Positions 51,301 to 59,288 of a stretch of 64,000 bases of DNA are shown here, piece after piece. Every line of letters starts with the position of its first letter. Position 1 is the first letter of the stretch. Location of the stretch: positions 1-64,000 of the forward strand of contig NZ_JBFDAE010000005.1 in the NCBI RefSeq assembly GCF_040720935.1. The letters run 5' to 3'. The notes below the pieces were generated by a model that saw only the letters and a program-made list of their open reading frames with translations, had not been told where the DNA came from and searched no databases. The position numbers were made by a program, and so were the translations under genes. This DNA comes from Jejuia sp040720935. Lineage in GTDB: Bacteria > Bacteroidota > Bacteroidia > Flavobacteriales > Flavobacteriaceae.

Positions 51301-51632
51301 ATAATGGGGTGTTTGATTTTAAGGAATTACCAAATGTGGCGCAATTTGGGCCTATTCTAGACTTTGAGTTTGTGGATGTAAATAATGATGGGGAACAAGG
51401 CATACTTGGAGTTGGCAGTATGTACAATGCCGAGGTAGAGACCATTCGTTATGATGCGTCGAGGGGTTTTGTGTTATCTTCAAATCAAGAAAATACTAAT
51501 GGTTTTTCAATTACAGATGAAAACTTCACAAATAAAGAAACCAAAGCAATAGAAAAAATAGTTATCAAAGGTGTGCCTTACTTCATATTGTTTAATGCTA
51601 ATGAGGAACTTACGGCTCTAAAAATCAACTAA
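48354..51632 (+). CDS. VCBS/FG-GAP repeat lipoprotein with ASPIC/UnbV domain
   Basis: 1092 aa. Lipoprotein signal LSLCLGC. Many calcium-binding FG-GAP/VCBS repeats of the form DxNxDGxxD (VGDINNDGLEDVYF, DINNDGWLDIYV, DYDKDGDLDMYL, DFDGDGDLDVFV), and one ASPIC/UnbV domain (near 530-590: GSNNNTKGIGTQAVIYS... NPSRGYQSSVSYNLNFGLG). A beta-propeller surface protein. 3 bp before a sodium/solute symporter gene, so probably cotranscribed. Confidence 0.87.
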   Translation: MNFKFYFFLLILSLCLGCKENIDRSYYEDETDVVFTNIPASYSHINFKNSIEENQDLNFLNYTYVYNGGGVAVGDINNDGLEDVYFTSNQNSNKLYLNKGGFVFEDITESAGVTDKNGWSTGVTMIDINNDGWLDIYVCKSGSLNTMVFRRNQLFINQKDNTFKEEAKKYGVTGGYAFSTQSYFFDYDKDGDLDMYLVNHRPDFNSQISIDLNLNKPLTLEHSDALFRNDNGRYYNITRQAGVANNAWGLSASIGDFNNDGWQDIYVANDFYEPDFLYINNQDGTFTESCKDYFKHIPTNSMGSDFADINNDLLPDLVVLDMMAADRKRGKENMATMSTNNFNLMVNNGYHYQYMSNMLQLNNGNGAYSEIGQLTGIAKTDWSWTPLIADFDNDGFNDLFVTNGIERDLTNQDFKHQIAEDIMSNKKFSLDEALNMVPSTKLNNYMFLNNKDHTFDDVSSNFGFDIKVNSNGAAYADFDNDGDLDLVLNNQSDMASLYRNNSDANNYIKLSFKGSNNNTKGIGTQAVIYSQNSKQIKEVNPSRGYQSSVSYNLNFGLGKAKVIDSIRILWNDGKSELMTNVKANQNLEVSYSNARNKTILEPNHTSRFETISSSDLGIQYEHHPVDFNDYDLQLLLPQKQSTIDNALAVVDVNNDGLDDVFIGNTSGYAAELYIQNKEGTFSLKNNSIFEKDKKFNDNNALFFDVDGDDDLDLYVATGNYSDKENSSLLQDRLYINDGKGNFSKGKLPKMLSVTKAIATNDFDGDGDLDVFVGGRVVPGKYPNAPKSYLLENRNGTLVDATKNIAQGIQNIGLVNDAIFSDYDKDGDADLMIVGEWMPISVFNNENGKFSKVELETDNIRGWFQTIKNIDFDGDGDDDYFVGNLGKNNKFHPKEDKPLHIYANYFDGNNSYDIALSKESEGNLFPVRGKECSSEQTPFLKEKFKTYKDFAASNLFDVYGKEKIEEALHLKVTSFSSYYIENKDNGVFDFKELPNVAQFGPILDFEFVDVNNDGEQGILGVGSMYNAEVETIRYDASRGFVLSSNQENTNGFSITDENFTNKETKAIEKIVIKGVPYFILFNANEELTALKIN

Positions 51633-51635
51633 ACT

Positions 51636-53366
51636 ATGGTAAACCTCTCTGGGTTAGATATTGCTATCATAATCGCTTTTTTTGTAATTACATTATTTAT
51701 TGGTATTTGGGTTTCCAAACAAGCCGGTAAAAACAGCACGGAGTTCTTTTTATCTGGACGGAATATGCCTTGGTGGTTATTGGGAGTTTCTATGGTGGCA
51801 ACCACATTTGCTGCTGATACACCAGGTTTAGTAACGGAGTTAGTTAGAAAAGACGGGGTCTCAGGTAACTGGGTGTGGTGGGCTTTTTTACTTACAGGGA
51901 TGTTGACTGTTTTTTTCTATGCGAAACTTTGGCGCAAATCAGGTATTTCAACCGATCTGGAGTTTTATGAGTTAAGGTATTCAGGCAAATCAGCAAGTTT
52001 TTTAAGAGGGTTTAGAGCGATTTATTTAGGCGTGATTTTTAATATTATTACCATGGCAGGTGTTTGTTTGGCTGGGGCTAAAATCGCCAATATTTTATTG
52101 GGTTTACCTCAAGAGGAAGCACTATTGTATTCGTCCATAGTAGTTGTGATTTATGCCTCTTTAGGAGGATTGAAAGGCGTGCTTATTACTGATTTTATTC
52201 AGTTTATTATTGCTATGGTGGGTTCAATTTGGGCTACTATTTATATTGTAAACCTTCCTGAAATTGGAGGAATGCAAAACCTATTAACGCACGAAAATGT
52301 TGCGGGTAAATTAGATATTCTTCCAGATTTTTCTAATTCCGAAGTATTAATTACCTTGTTTATTATTCCGTTTGCCGTACAATGGTGGAGTACTTGGTAT
52401 CCTGGTGCCGAACCAGGAGGCGGAGGCTATATCGCACAACGTATGCTTGCGGCCAAAGACGAAAAAAACGCCACTTGGGCGACTTTATTCTTCAATTTTG
52501 CGCATTACGCCTTAAGACCTTGGCCGTGGATTGTAGTTGGTTTAGCTTCGTTAGTTATTTTTCCAACCTTAGAAAGTATCAATACGGCATTTCCTAATTT
52601 AAATGAAGATATGCAAGGTCATGATGTAGCATATGCTGCAATGATGACGTATTTGCCAGCTGGATTAATTGGTATTGTGTTAACATCATTAATCGCAGCG
52701 TTTATGAGTACAATTTCAACACAGTTGAACTGGGGAAGCTCATATATAGTAAATGATTTTTATGGACGATTTATAAACAGAGAAGCCTCAGAAAAACAAA
52801 AGGTTTTAGTCGGTAGAGTATCTACAGTTTTATTAATGGTTTGTGCAGCTTTATTTTCATTTTATATAAAATCTGCAAAAGATGTCTTTGATTTGTTATT
52901 ACAAATAGGTGCAGGAACAGGCTTGTTGTTTATTATGCGCTGGTTTTGGAATAGAATTAATCCTTATAGCGAAATAGCTGCAATGGTAATTTCCTTTATC
53001 ATTGCCATTATATTTTTTAGTAATGGAAAATTAGATACACCATGGTTTGAAATTGCTGGTTATTGGCAATTAATAATAGGAGTTGTAATTACTACGATAG
53101 GGTGGGTTTTAGTGACATTAGTTACTTCGGAAACAGACAAAAATACTATTAAGAAATTTGAAGCATTAGTCTATGGTGAGGATAGTAAGTTTAAGAATTT
53201 CGGCTATAAAATATTAGCATTTTTCTTTGGTGTTATTGGGACTTACAGTTTTTTATTTGCTACAGGGTATTTTATTTATGGGAAAACGCAATCGGCAATA
53301 TTACTGTCGGTTTTGTCTATATCTTGTGGTGCGCTTTTAGTTAAGAACTGGAAAAAGATAATATAA
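51636..53366 (+). CDS. Sodium/solute symporter (SSS family)
   Basis: 576 aa with about 13 hydrophobic helices. Family segments: FFLSGRNMPWWLLGVSMVATTFAADTPG, YSSIVVVIYASLGGLKGVLITDFIQFIIAMVG, and QWWSTWYPGAEPGGGGYIAQRMLAAKDEKNA. SGRNMPWW is the SSS sodium-site region. Substrate unknown; the SGLT-like subgroup with a VCBS protein suggests a sugar or sugar acid, which is inference. Confidence 0.9.
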   Translation: MVNLSGLDIAIIIAFFVITLFIGIWVSKQAGKNSTEFFLSGRNMPWWLLGVSMVATTFAADTPGLVTELVRKDGVSGNWVWWAFLLTGMLTVFFYAKLWRKSGISTDLEFYELRYSGKSASFLRGFRAIYLGVIFNIITMAGVCLAGAKIANILLGLPQEEALLYSSIVVVIYASLGGLKGVLITDFIQFIIAMVGSIWATIYIVNLPEIGGMQNLLTHENVAGKLDILPDFSNSEVLITLFIIPFAVQWWSTWYPGAEPGGGGYIAQRMLAAKDEKNATWATLFFNFAHYALRPWPWIVVGLASLVIFPTLESINTAFPNLNEDMQGHDVAYAAMMTYLPAGLIGIVLTSLIAAFMSTISTQLNWGSSYIVNDFYGRFINREASEKQKVLVGRVSTVLLMVCAALFSFYIKSAKDVFDLLLQIGAGTGLLFIMRWFWNRINPYSEIAAMVISFIIAIIFFSNGKLDTPWFEIAGYWQLIIGVVITTIGWVLVTLVTSETDKNTIKKFEALVYGEDSKFKNFGYKILAFFFGVIGTYSFLFATGYFIYGKTQSAILLSVLSISCGALLVKNWKKII

Positions 53367-53395
53367 AAAATGCGAAACATAAGTTCCGCATTTTT
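53365..53395. terminator. Shared terminator
   Basis: AAAAATGCG...CGCATTTTT with A/T runs on both sides serves the symporter (+) and odhB (-), which converge here. Confidence 0.8.
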
Positions 53396-53416
53396 AAGAT
53401 TGACTTTTTATTTCTA

Positions 53417-54631
53417 TTAAAGCTCTAAAGCTTTTTTAACATCATTGTTCATCAATAATTCAATCGGGTTTTCTAATGCTTCTTTTACAGCAACTAAGAA
53501 ACCAACACTTTCTTTTCCGTCAATTATTCTATGGTCATAAGATAATGCCACGTACATCATTGGTCTTATTTCTACTTTTCCATCAATAGCAACAGGACGC
53601 TCTATAATATTGTGCATTCCTAAAATACCACTTTGAGGTGGGTTGATAATAGGGGTAGAAAGCATACTTCCAAATACACCACCATTAGATATTGTAAAAG
53701 TTCCTCCTGTCATTTCATCAACAGTAATCTGTCCGTCACGAGCGCGAATAGCTAAACGTTTCACTTCAGATTCTACACCTCTAAAGCTTAAGTTTTCAAC
53801 ATTTCTCATTACTGGAACCATTAATCCTTTTGGGCCAGAAACCGCAATACTGATATCACAGAAGTCGTAGCTTATCATTTCTTTACCGTCAATCATAGAA
53901 TTAACCGCAGGATACATTTTTAACGCTCTTACAATTGCTAATGTGAAGAAACTCATAAATCCTAAGCCAACACCATGTTTCGTTTTAAACGTCTCTTTAT
54001 ATTCTTTTCTAAGTTCAAAAATTGGAGACATATCGACCTCGTTAAACGTGGTTAACATGGCTGTAGTATTTTTAGCTTCCACTAAACGTTCTGCTACTTT
54101 ACGACGCAACATAGACATTTTGCTTCTTGTAGTACCACGATTTCCTCCTGTTGGAGTTCCCATAGAAGGTACAGCGTTAACAGCATCATCCTTAGTTACG
54201 CGACCATCTTTACCAGTTCCAGAAATAGAAGCAGCATCAATTCCTTTTTCAGAAAGAATCTTTTTTGCTGCTGGACTTGCTGTTCCTGTAGCATAGGTTT
54301 TAGATTCTGATGTCTTTTGAGCAGGAGCAGCTTCAGCTTTTGGAGCTTCCTCTTTTTTATCATCTTTGGACGTATCACTACCCTCTGGTTTTTCTGCACT
54401 TGTATCTATAAGACAAACAACAGCACCAACATTTACAGCATCACCTTCTTCAGCTTTTAATGTTATCGTACCACTCGCTTCTGCAGGAAGTTCTAATGTA
54501 GCTTTATCGCTATCTACTTCGGCGATCGCTTGGTCTTTTTCAACATAATCTCCATCTTCAACTAACCAAGAAGCAATTTCTACTTCTGTGATAGATTCTC
54601 CCGGCGATGGTACTTTCATTTCTAAAATCAT
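53417..54631 (-). CDS. sucB: 2-oxoglutarate dehydrogenase E2 (dihydrolipoyl succinyltransferase)
   Basis: 404 aa. Lipoyl domain with the lysine in EVDSDKATLELPA, a linker rich in Glu/Lys/Ala, an E3-binding domain (SPAAKKILSEKGIDAASISGTGKDGRVTKDD) and the catalytic domain ending ALSYDHRIIDGKESVGFLVAVKE with His and Asp. Transfers succinyl to CoA. 36 bp downstream of sucA. Confidence 0.97.
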   Translation of the reverse strand: MILEMKVPSPGESITEVEIASWLVEDGDYVEKDQAIAEVDSDKATLELPAEASGTITLKAEEGDAVNVGAVVCLIDTSAEKPEGSDTSKDDKKEEAPKAEAAPAQKTSESKTYATGTASPAAKKILSEKGIDAASISGTGKDGRVTKDDAVNAVPSMGTPTGGNRGTTRSKMSMLRRKVAERLVEAKNTTAMLTTFNEVDMSPIFELRKEYKETFKTKHGVGLGFMSFFTLAIVRALKMYPAVNSMIDGKEMISYDFCDISIAVSGPKGLMVPVMRNVENLSFRGVESEVKRLAIRARDGQITVDEMTGGTFTISNGGVFGSMLSTPIINPPQSGILGMHNIIERPVAIDGKVEIRPMMYVALSYDHRIIDGKESVGFLVAVKEALENPIELLMNNDVKKALEL

Positions 54632-54667
54632 GTGTAAATAATTTTAATTGTATTATAATTTATTTTT

Positions 54668-57412
54668 TTATTGAATATCAAAAACAGCATTTATAACTCT
54701 CTGTTGTCTTCTTTTATCTCTGGTGCTAGACCCTGGTGCTGGTACTGAGTTAAATGGCCTAGAATTTACCTCTAATTTCACTAAGTCAAAACGTTGTAGC
54801 ATATAACTCCAAGCCCCCATGTTTTTAGGTTCTTCTTGAGCCCAAACATATTTTTTAACGTTCGGATAGCGATCTATAGCCTTTTGAATTTTTTCTAAAT
54901 GCAGCGGGAATAATTGTTCTATTCTAACTAAGGCAACATTTGATGTGCCTAATTCTTCTCTTTTTGCCAACAAATCATAGTAGAACTTACCAGTACAAAA
55001 CACTAATTTTTCTACGCCTTTCGGATCAATTGTATCATCTATAACTTCTTCAAAAGAGCCATTTGCCAATTCACTAATTGAGGATACAGCTTTTGGATGA
55101 CGTAATAAACTCTTTGGTGTGAAAACTATAAGGGGTTTTCTAAAACCGCGTTTCATTTGTCGTCTTAACAAATGATACATACTGGCAGGAGTTGTACAAT
55201 CCGCAACTGTCATATTATCGTTGCCACAGAGTTGTAAAAACCGTTCTATTCTAGCCGATGAATGTTCTGAACCTTGACCTTCGTAACCATGGGGCAATAA
55301 AACAACAATGCCGTTTTGAGCTTTCCATTTGTCTTCAGCAGCAGACATATATTGGTCAAAAATAATTTGGGCACCGTTACTAAAATCTCCAAATTGCGCT
55401 TCCCAAATGGTGAGTGTATTAGGGTTTGCCATAGCATAACCATAATCGAAACCAAGAACACCATATTCGGATAATAAGGAATTATAAATATCCATATGTC
55501 CCTTGTTGTCGGGATTGGTATTTAATAAGTTAATACGCTCTTCAGATACGATATCCCTTAAAATAGCATGACGATGACTAAACGTACCACGTTCTACATC
55601 TTGTCCAGAAATACGAACGTTAAAGCCTTCCTCCATTAAACTACCGTAAGCTAAGGTTTCCGCCATACCCCAATCTAGAGTGTCAGTTTCAAAAACCATT
55701 TTCGCACGACCTTCTAAAATACGCTCCGCTTTACGCAAAAACTTTTGCCCAGGGGGAACCGTAGAAACTACTTTAGAAATATGTTTCAGTTTATCCTCCG
55801 GATATGTTGTGTCTTCAGGCTTTAACATGGCATCTAAACCTTGTCGCTCAAACCCGTTCCATCGCTCTTGCATAAATTCACGGACTTTTGAAGAATCAGC
55901 ATCTTTAGATTTTTCATATTCTTCTTCAAGTCGGCCTTTAAATTCGGCTACAATACCGTCAGAATAAGATTTGTCAATGGTGCTTTCTGCAATTAATTTA
56001 TCTGAATATATTTTGAAAGCGTTTGGATGTTTTGCAATGTTCTTGTACAGATTAGGTTGTGTAAAACGGGGTTCATCACCTTCGTTATGACCATATTTCC
56101 TATAGCCTAACAAATCAATATAAACATCTTTTTTGTATCGCATTCTGTAATCCAATGCCATTTCTATTGCGTGTACCACAGCTTCAGCATCATCAGCATT
56201 TACATGCAATACGGGAGAAAGTGTCACCTTTGCAACATCGGTACAATAGGTACTAGAGCGCGCATCAAGATAATTGGTCGTAAACCCTATTTGGTTATTT
56301 ACAACAATATGGATGGTGCCACCCGTTTTATAGCCGTTGAGTTGACTCATTTGAGCAACTTCGTATGCTATACCTTGCCCTGCAATAGCTGCATCTCCAT
56401 GAACCAGTATAGGTAAGATTTTAGAATCGTCTCCACCATAATCAGCGTCAATTTTTGCACGTGTTATACCTTCAGCAACTGGTCCAACAGTTTCTAAATG
56501 TGAAGGATTAGGCACCAAATTCATTATGATTGACTTACCGTTTTGGTATGTTTTATCTAGTGTTAAACCTAGATGGTATTTTACATCTCCATCTATATTT
56601 TCATCTTCAAAATCTTTACCGTCAAACTCACTAAAAAGTTCTCTTACCGGCTTTCTAAATATATTGATCAATGTGCTTAAACGACCACGATGCGCCATTC
56701 CAAGCACACATTCTTTAACGCCGTATTTTTCAACTGCATTATAAAGCGTATTACTAATAGCGGGTATTAACGATTCGCCACCTTCTAATGAAAAACGTTT
56801 TTGCCCAACATATTTAGTCTGTAAAAAGTGTTCGAAAGTAACGGCTTGATTTAATTTTGAAAGGATGTATTTTTTAGTTTCAACAGAATAATCAGGATGA
56901 TTGTCGTTTACGTTTAATTTATCCTGCCACCATTTTATAACGTCAGGATTTCTGAGATACATATATTCCACACCAATAGAATCAGAATAAATGCTATTTA
57001 AGTGCTTTATAATTTCACGCAACGTTTGCTGTGGCCCTTTACCTAAGATTTCACCAGCATTAAACACAGTATCTAAATCGCTTTCGGACAATCCGAAATT
57101 TTCTATATCAAGAGTTGGAGAATATGTTCTTCTATCTCTAACAGGATTAGTTTTGGTAAACAAATGTCCACGACTTCTATAGCCATCAATTAAGCGAGCT
57201 ACCTGAAATTCTTTTTGAATATGTTCTGGTATTTGAGTTGAAACACCTTCTACTATTTCACCATCCAGTCCATAGTTTTCCGTTCCAAAATCATAACCTT
57301 GAAAAAAGGCTCTCCAACTGGGTTCTACGGAATCGGGATGCTCTAAATATTGCTCGTATAAATCGGCAAAATAAGCTGTATGTGCTGCGTTTAAAAAGGA
57401 AAATTTATCCAT
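54668..57412 (-). CDS. sucA: 2-oxoglutarate dehydrogenase E1
   Basis: 914 aa. E1 N-terminal segment (FLNAAHTAYFADLYEQYLEHPDSVEPSWRAFFQGYDFG), TPP-binding region VHGDAAIAGQGIAYEVAQMS... GGTIHIVVNNQIGFTTN, GHNEGDEPRFTQP, and the C-terminal transketolase part (LLPHGYEGQGSEHSSARIERFLQL). Decarboxylates 2-oxoglutarate. Starts at MDKFSFLNAAH. Confidence 0.98.
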   Translation of the reverse strand: MDKFSFLNAAHTAYFADLYEQYLEHPDSVEPSWRAFFQGYDFGTENYGLDGEIVEGVSTQIPEHIQKEFQVARLIDGYRSRGHLFTKTNPVRDRRTYSPTLDIENFGLSESDLDTVFNAGEILGKGPQQTLREIIKHLNSIYSDSIGVEYMYLRNPDVIKWWQDKLNVNDNHPDYSVETKKYILSKLNQAVTFEHFLQTKYVGQKRFSLEGGESLIPAISNTLYNAVEKYGVKECVLGMAHRGRLSTLINIFRKPVRELFSEFDGKDFEDENIDGDVKYHLGLTLDKTYQNGKSIIMNLVPNPSHLETVGPVAEGITRAKIDADYGGDDSKILPILVHGDAAIAGQGIAYEVAQMSQLNGYKTGGTIHIVVNNQIGFTTNYLDARSSTYCTDVAKVTLSPVLHVNADDAEAVVHAIEMALDYRMRYKKDVYIDLLGYRKYGHNEGDEPRFTQPNLYKNIAKHPNAFKIYSDKLIAESTIDKSYSDGIVAEFKGRLEEEYEKSKDADSSKVREFMQERWNGFERQGLDAMLKPEDTTYPEDKLKHISKVVSTVPPGQKFLRKAERILEGRAKMVFETDTLDWGMAETLAYGSLMEEGFNVRISGQDVERGTFSHRHAILRDIVSEERINLLNTNPDNKGHMDIYNSLLSEYGVLGFDYGYAMANPNTLTIWEAQFGDFSNGAQIIFDQYMSAAEDKWKAQNGIVVLLPHGYEGQGSEHSSARIERFLQLCGNDNMTVADCTTPASMYHLLRRQMKRGFRKPLIVFTPKSLLRHPKAVSSISELANGSFEEVIDDTIDPKGVEKLVFCTGKFYYDLLAKREELGTSNVALVRIEQLFPLHLEKIQKAIDRYPNVKKYVWAQEEPKNMGAWSYMLQRFDLVKLEVNSRPFNSVPAPGSSTRDKRRQQRVINAVFDIQ

Positions 57413-57592
57413 TATTAGTTTAGTGCTTTCTCTTCATAAAAAAATATGCGTTAAAAATACAACTTTTACTAAAATTAGATAGGTCTTTGAGGATATTTGT
57501 AAAGAGAATGAAACGTTTTAACAAAACTCACGAAATAACAGTTAAATTTTTAACGATTTAAATGTAAAACTGGGTTTCTATAAAGGAATAAA

Positions 57593-57619
57593 AAAACACC
57601 CTCAATTGAAGGTGTTTAA
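57593..57619 (-). terminator. Terminator of the receptor-lipoprotein operon
   Basis: AAACACC...GGTGTTT hairpin followed on the minus strand by TTTTTT, 24 bp after the hydrolase-like gene. Confidence 0.8.
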
Positions 57620-57642
57620 AGTGTGTTTTTACTTAATATGAT

Positions 57643-59277
57643 TTATTGTAACGTTGGCGAATAGTTGGTTGGAAAATCATTTGCTTTGGCAACATTACCT
57701 GAAGCTATAAAGTTAGAACCAAAATTTTCGTCAATAGCTTCTAAAAATTTATTTGCCATATAGGCATAGCCTCTAGCATTTAAGTGAATACCGTCTAGAC
57801 TGATAGCACCACCAAATACTAAATCTGCGGTTAGATTAAATCCGTCAAAATCAATTCCTGTTGTAGCAGTTCGATTAAGTATGGCATTTAAATCAACTAG
57901 AGCAATATTTTCGTTTGAAGTTGCAACGCTCCCAATTGTTGCGTTATAGGCCTCTGTAGCTGTTTTTATTTCTGCTTGCTCACTGGGCAATAAAACCCAT
58001 TTATCTGCTAGAGGAAGTGTTATACCTTCGGCAGAAAATTGACCTGCCACTTGTTGGGATAATCCTTGAGACATTAAAAAAGCCAAGGTAGTAGTATTAA
58101 CTGTCCCAATAATGGAGCTACTAGGTAGTAAAAGCAAATCATTTTCATTGGCTTGTCTGGCTTGCCCATATACAAGACCGAATAAGGTAGCAACCTGAGG
58201 CGCTGCTGCTTCTGGAAGTCCAAAAGATTGAACTAAGGCTGTGAATGTAGGGCTTCCTTTTAATACATCAGCTATATTAGTAGCTAGGTTGGCTAAGTTT
58301 TCATCATGTATTACAACTGCGCTGGCTTCAGTTTCACTAAAAGTAATTTGACGTTCGGTTGCATTCGGAATGCCTTGACTTTCTAAAAAGGCAAATACTT
58401 GATTCAACTGACCAAAAACCCCATTTAATGTTGGTATTTGAGGACCAAAATCTGGGTTTGCAGGACTTAATGGTGCGAATGGAACTGTTGTAAAATGAGG
58501 TAAATCTGTAATGTTCGGCACATTTGTAACTACGCCTTTAGCACCGTTTGAAGTTAATGTTGTTACAAGGGTTTCAAAGGTTGCGCTAAAACCAACACCT
58601 GAGGGACCATCAACAGGCGTTATCATATTTGAACCATCACCGCCAGAGGTTGCATAACCAAGCACATCGTTACCTCCTATTTCAGATAAGGTAAAGAATG
58701 TTGGGTTTTGCGCCATGGCATCGTCTAAGACAGTTGCCGTAGGGGCAGATGCAATTCTCGCGTAAAAAGGATTTAACCCAGCATAACCAGGTGTAATTAA
58801 ATGCCAACTTTTGGCTGCTGGAATTCCGAAGTTATTAAAATCGCTTCCAATACTAACCCCCGCTTCTGTAGTGATAGGGGGGACTGGAGCTCCCAATTCT
58901 GTTAAAAATTCATCTAATGGTTGAGGTCCAGGAATATCAGCATTAAATGTTAACCGATAACTTCTTACAACATTTCCACCAACTAAAATACCACCAGTAT
59001 TGTCGACCATTAAGGGTTGTTTGAACGTGCCGCCTCCCAATTTAGAAAATTGTTTAGATAGGGTATTGGGAAATGAATTTTCTTGGCTTGCTATAAACAA
59101 ACCATTATCTGTAAACCCAGCGGTAAAAGATGCGCCTACGGCAACATAGTTCGAAAAATCGGCACTACCTGATGTTAATTCTGGAAGTACAACTTCCTCT
59201 GGGATTGGGCTGTCTATTTCTTCACATGATATAAAACCAATTAAAAGCGTGAATAGCCATATATATTTAAATTTCAT
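57643..59277 (-). CDS. SGNH/GDSL-hydrolase-like lipoprotein
   Basis: 544 aa. Lipoprotein signal LIGFISC. SGNH block I reads VAVGASFTAGFTD (GASF instead of GDSL, Ser kept), block III GGNDVLGYATSGGDG and block V DGIHLNARGYAYMA (Asp/His). A large insert of about 250 residues lies between blocks III and V. Acts on esters in family members; substrate unknown. 11 bp after the TonB receptor gene, so one operon. Confidence 0.83.
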   Translation of the reverse strand: MKFKYIWLFTLLIGFISCEEIDSPIPEEVVLPELTSGSADFSNYVAVGASFTAGFTDNGLFIASQENSFPNTLSKQFSKLGGGTFKQPLMVDNTGGILVGGNVVRSYRLTFNADIPGPQPLDEFLTELGAPVPPITTEAGVSIGSDFNNFGIPAAKSWHLITPGYAGLNPFYARIASAPTATVLDDAMAQNPTFFTLSEIGGNDVLGYATSGGDGSNMITPVDGPSGVGFSATFETLVTTLTSNGAKGVVTNVPNITDLPHFTTVPFAPLSPANPDFGPQIPTLNGVFGQLNQVFAFLESQGIPNATERQITFSETEASAVVIHDENLANLATNIADVLKGSPTFTALVQSFGLPEAAAPQVATLFGLVYGQARQANENDLLLLPSSSIIGTVNTTTLAFLMSQGLSQQVAGQFSAEGITLPLADKWVLLPSEQAEIKTATEAYNATIGSVATSNENIALVDLNAILNRTATTGIDFDGFNLTADLVFGGAISLDGIHLNARGYAYMANKFLEAIDENFGSNFIASGNVAKANDFPTNYSPTLQ

Positions 59278-59288
59278 AGTTTTTTATT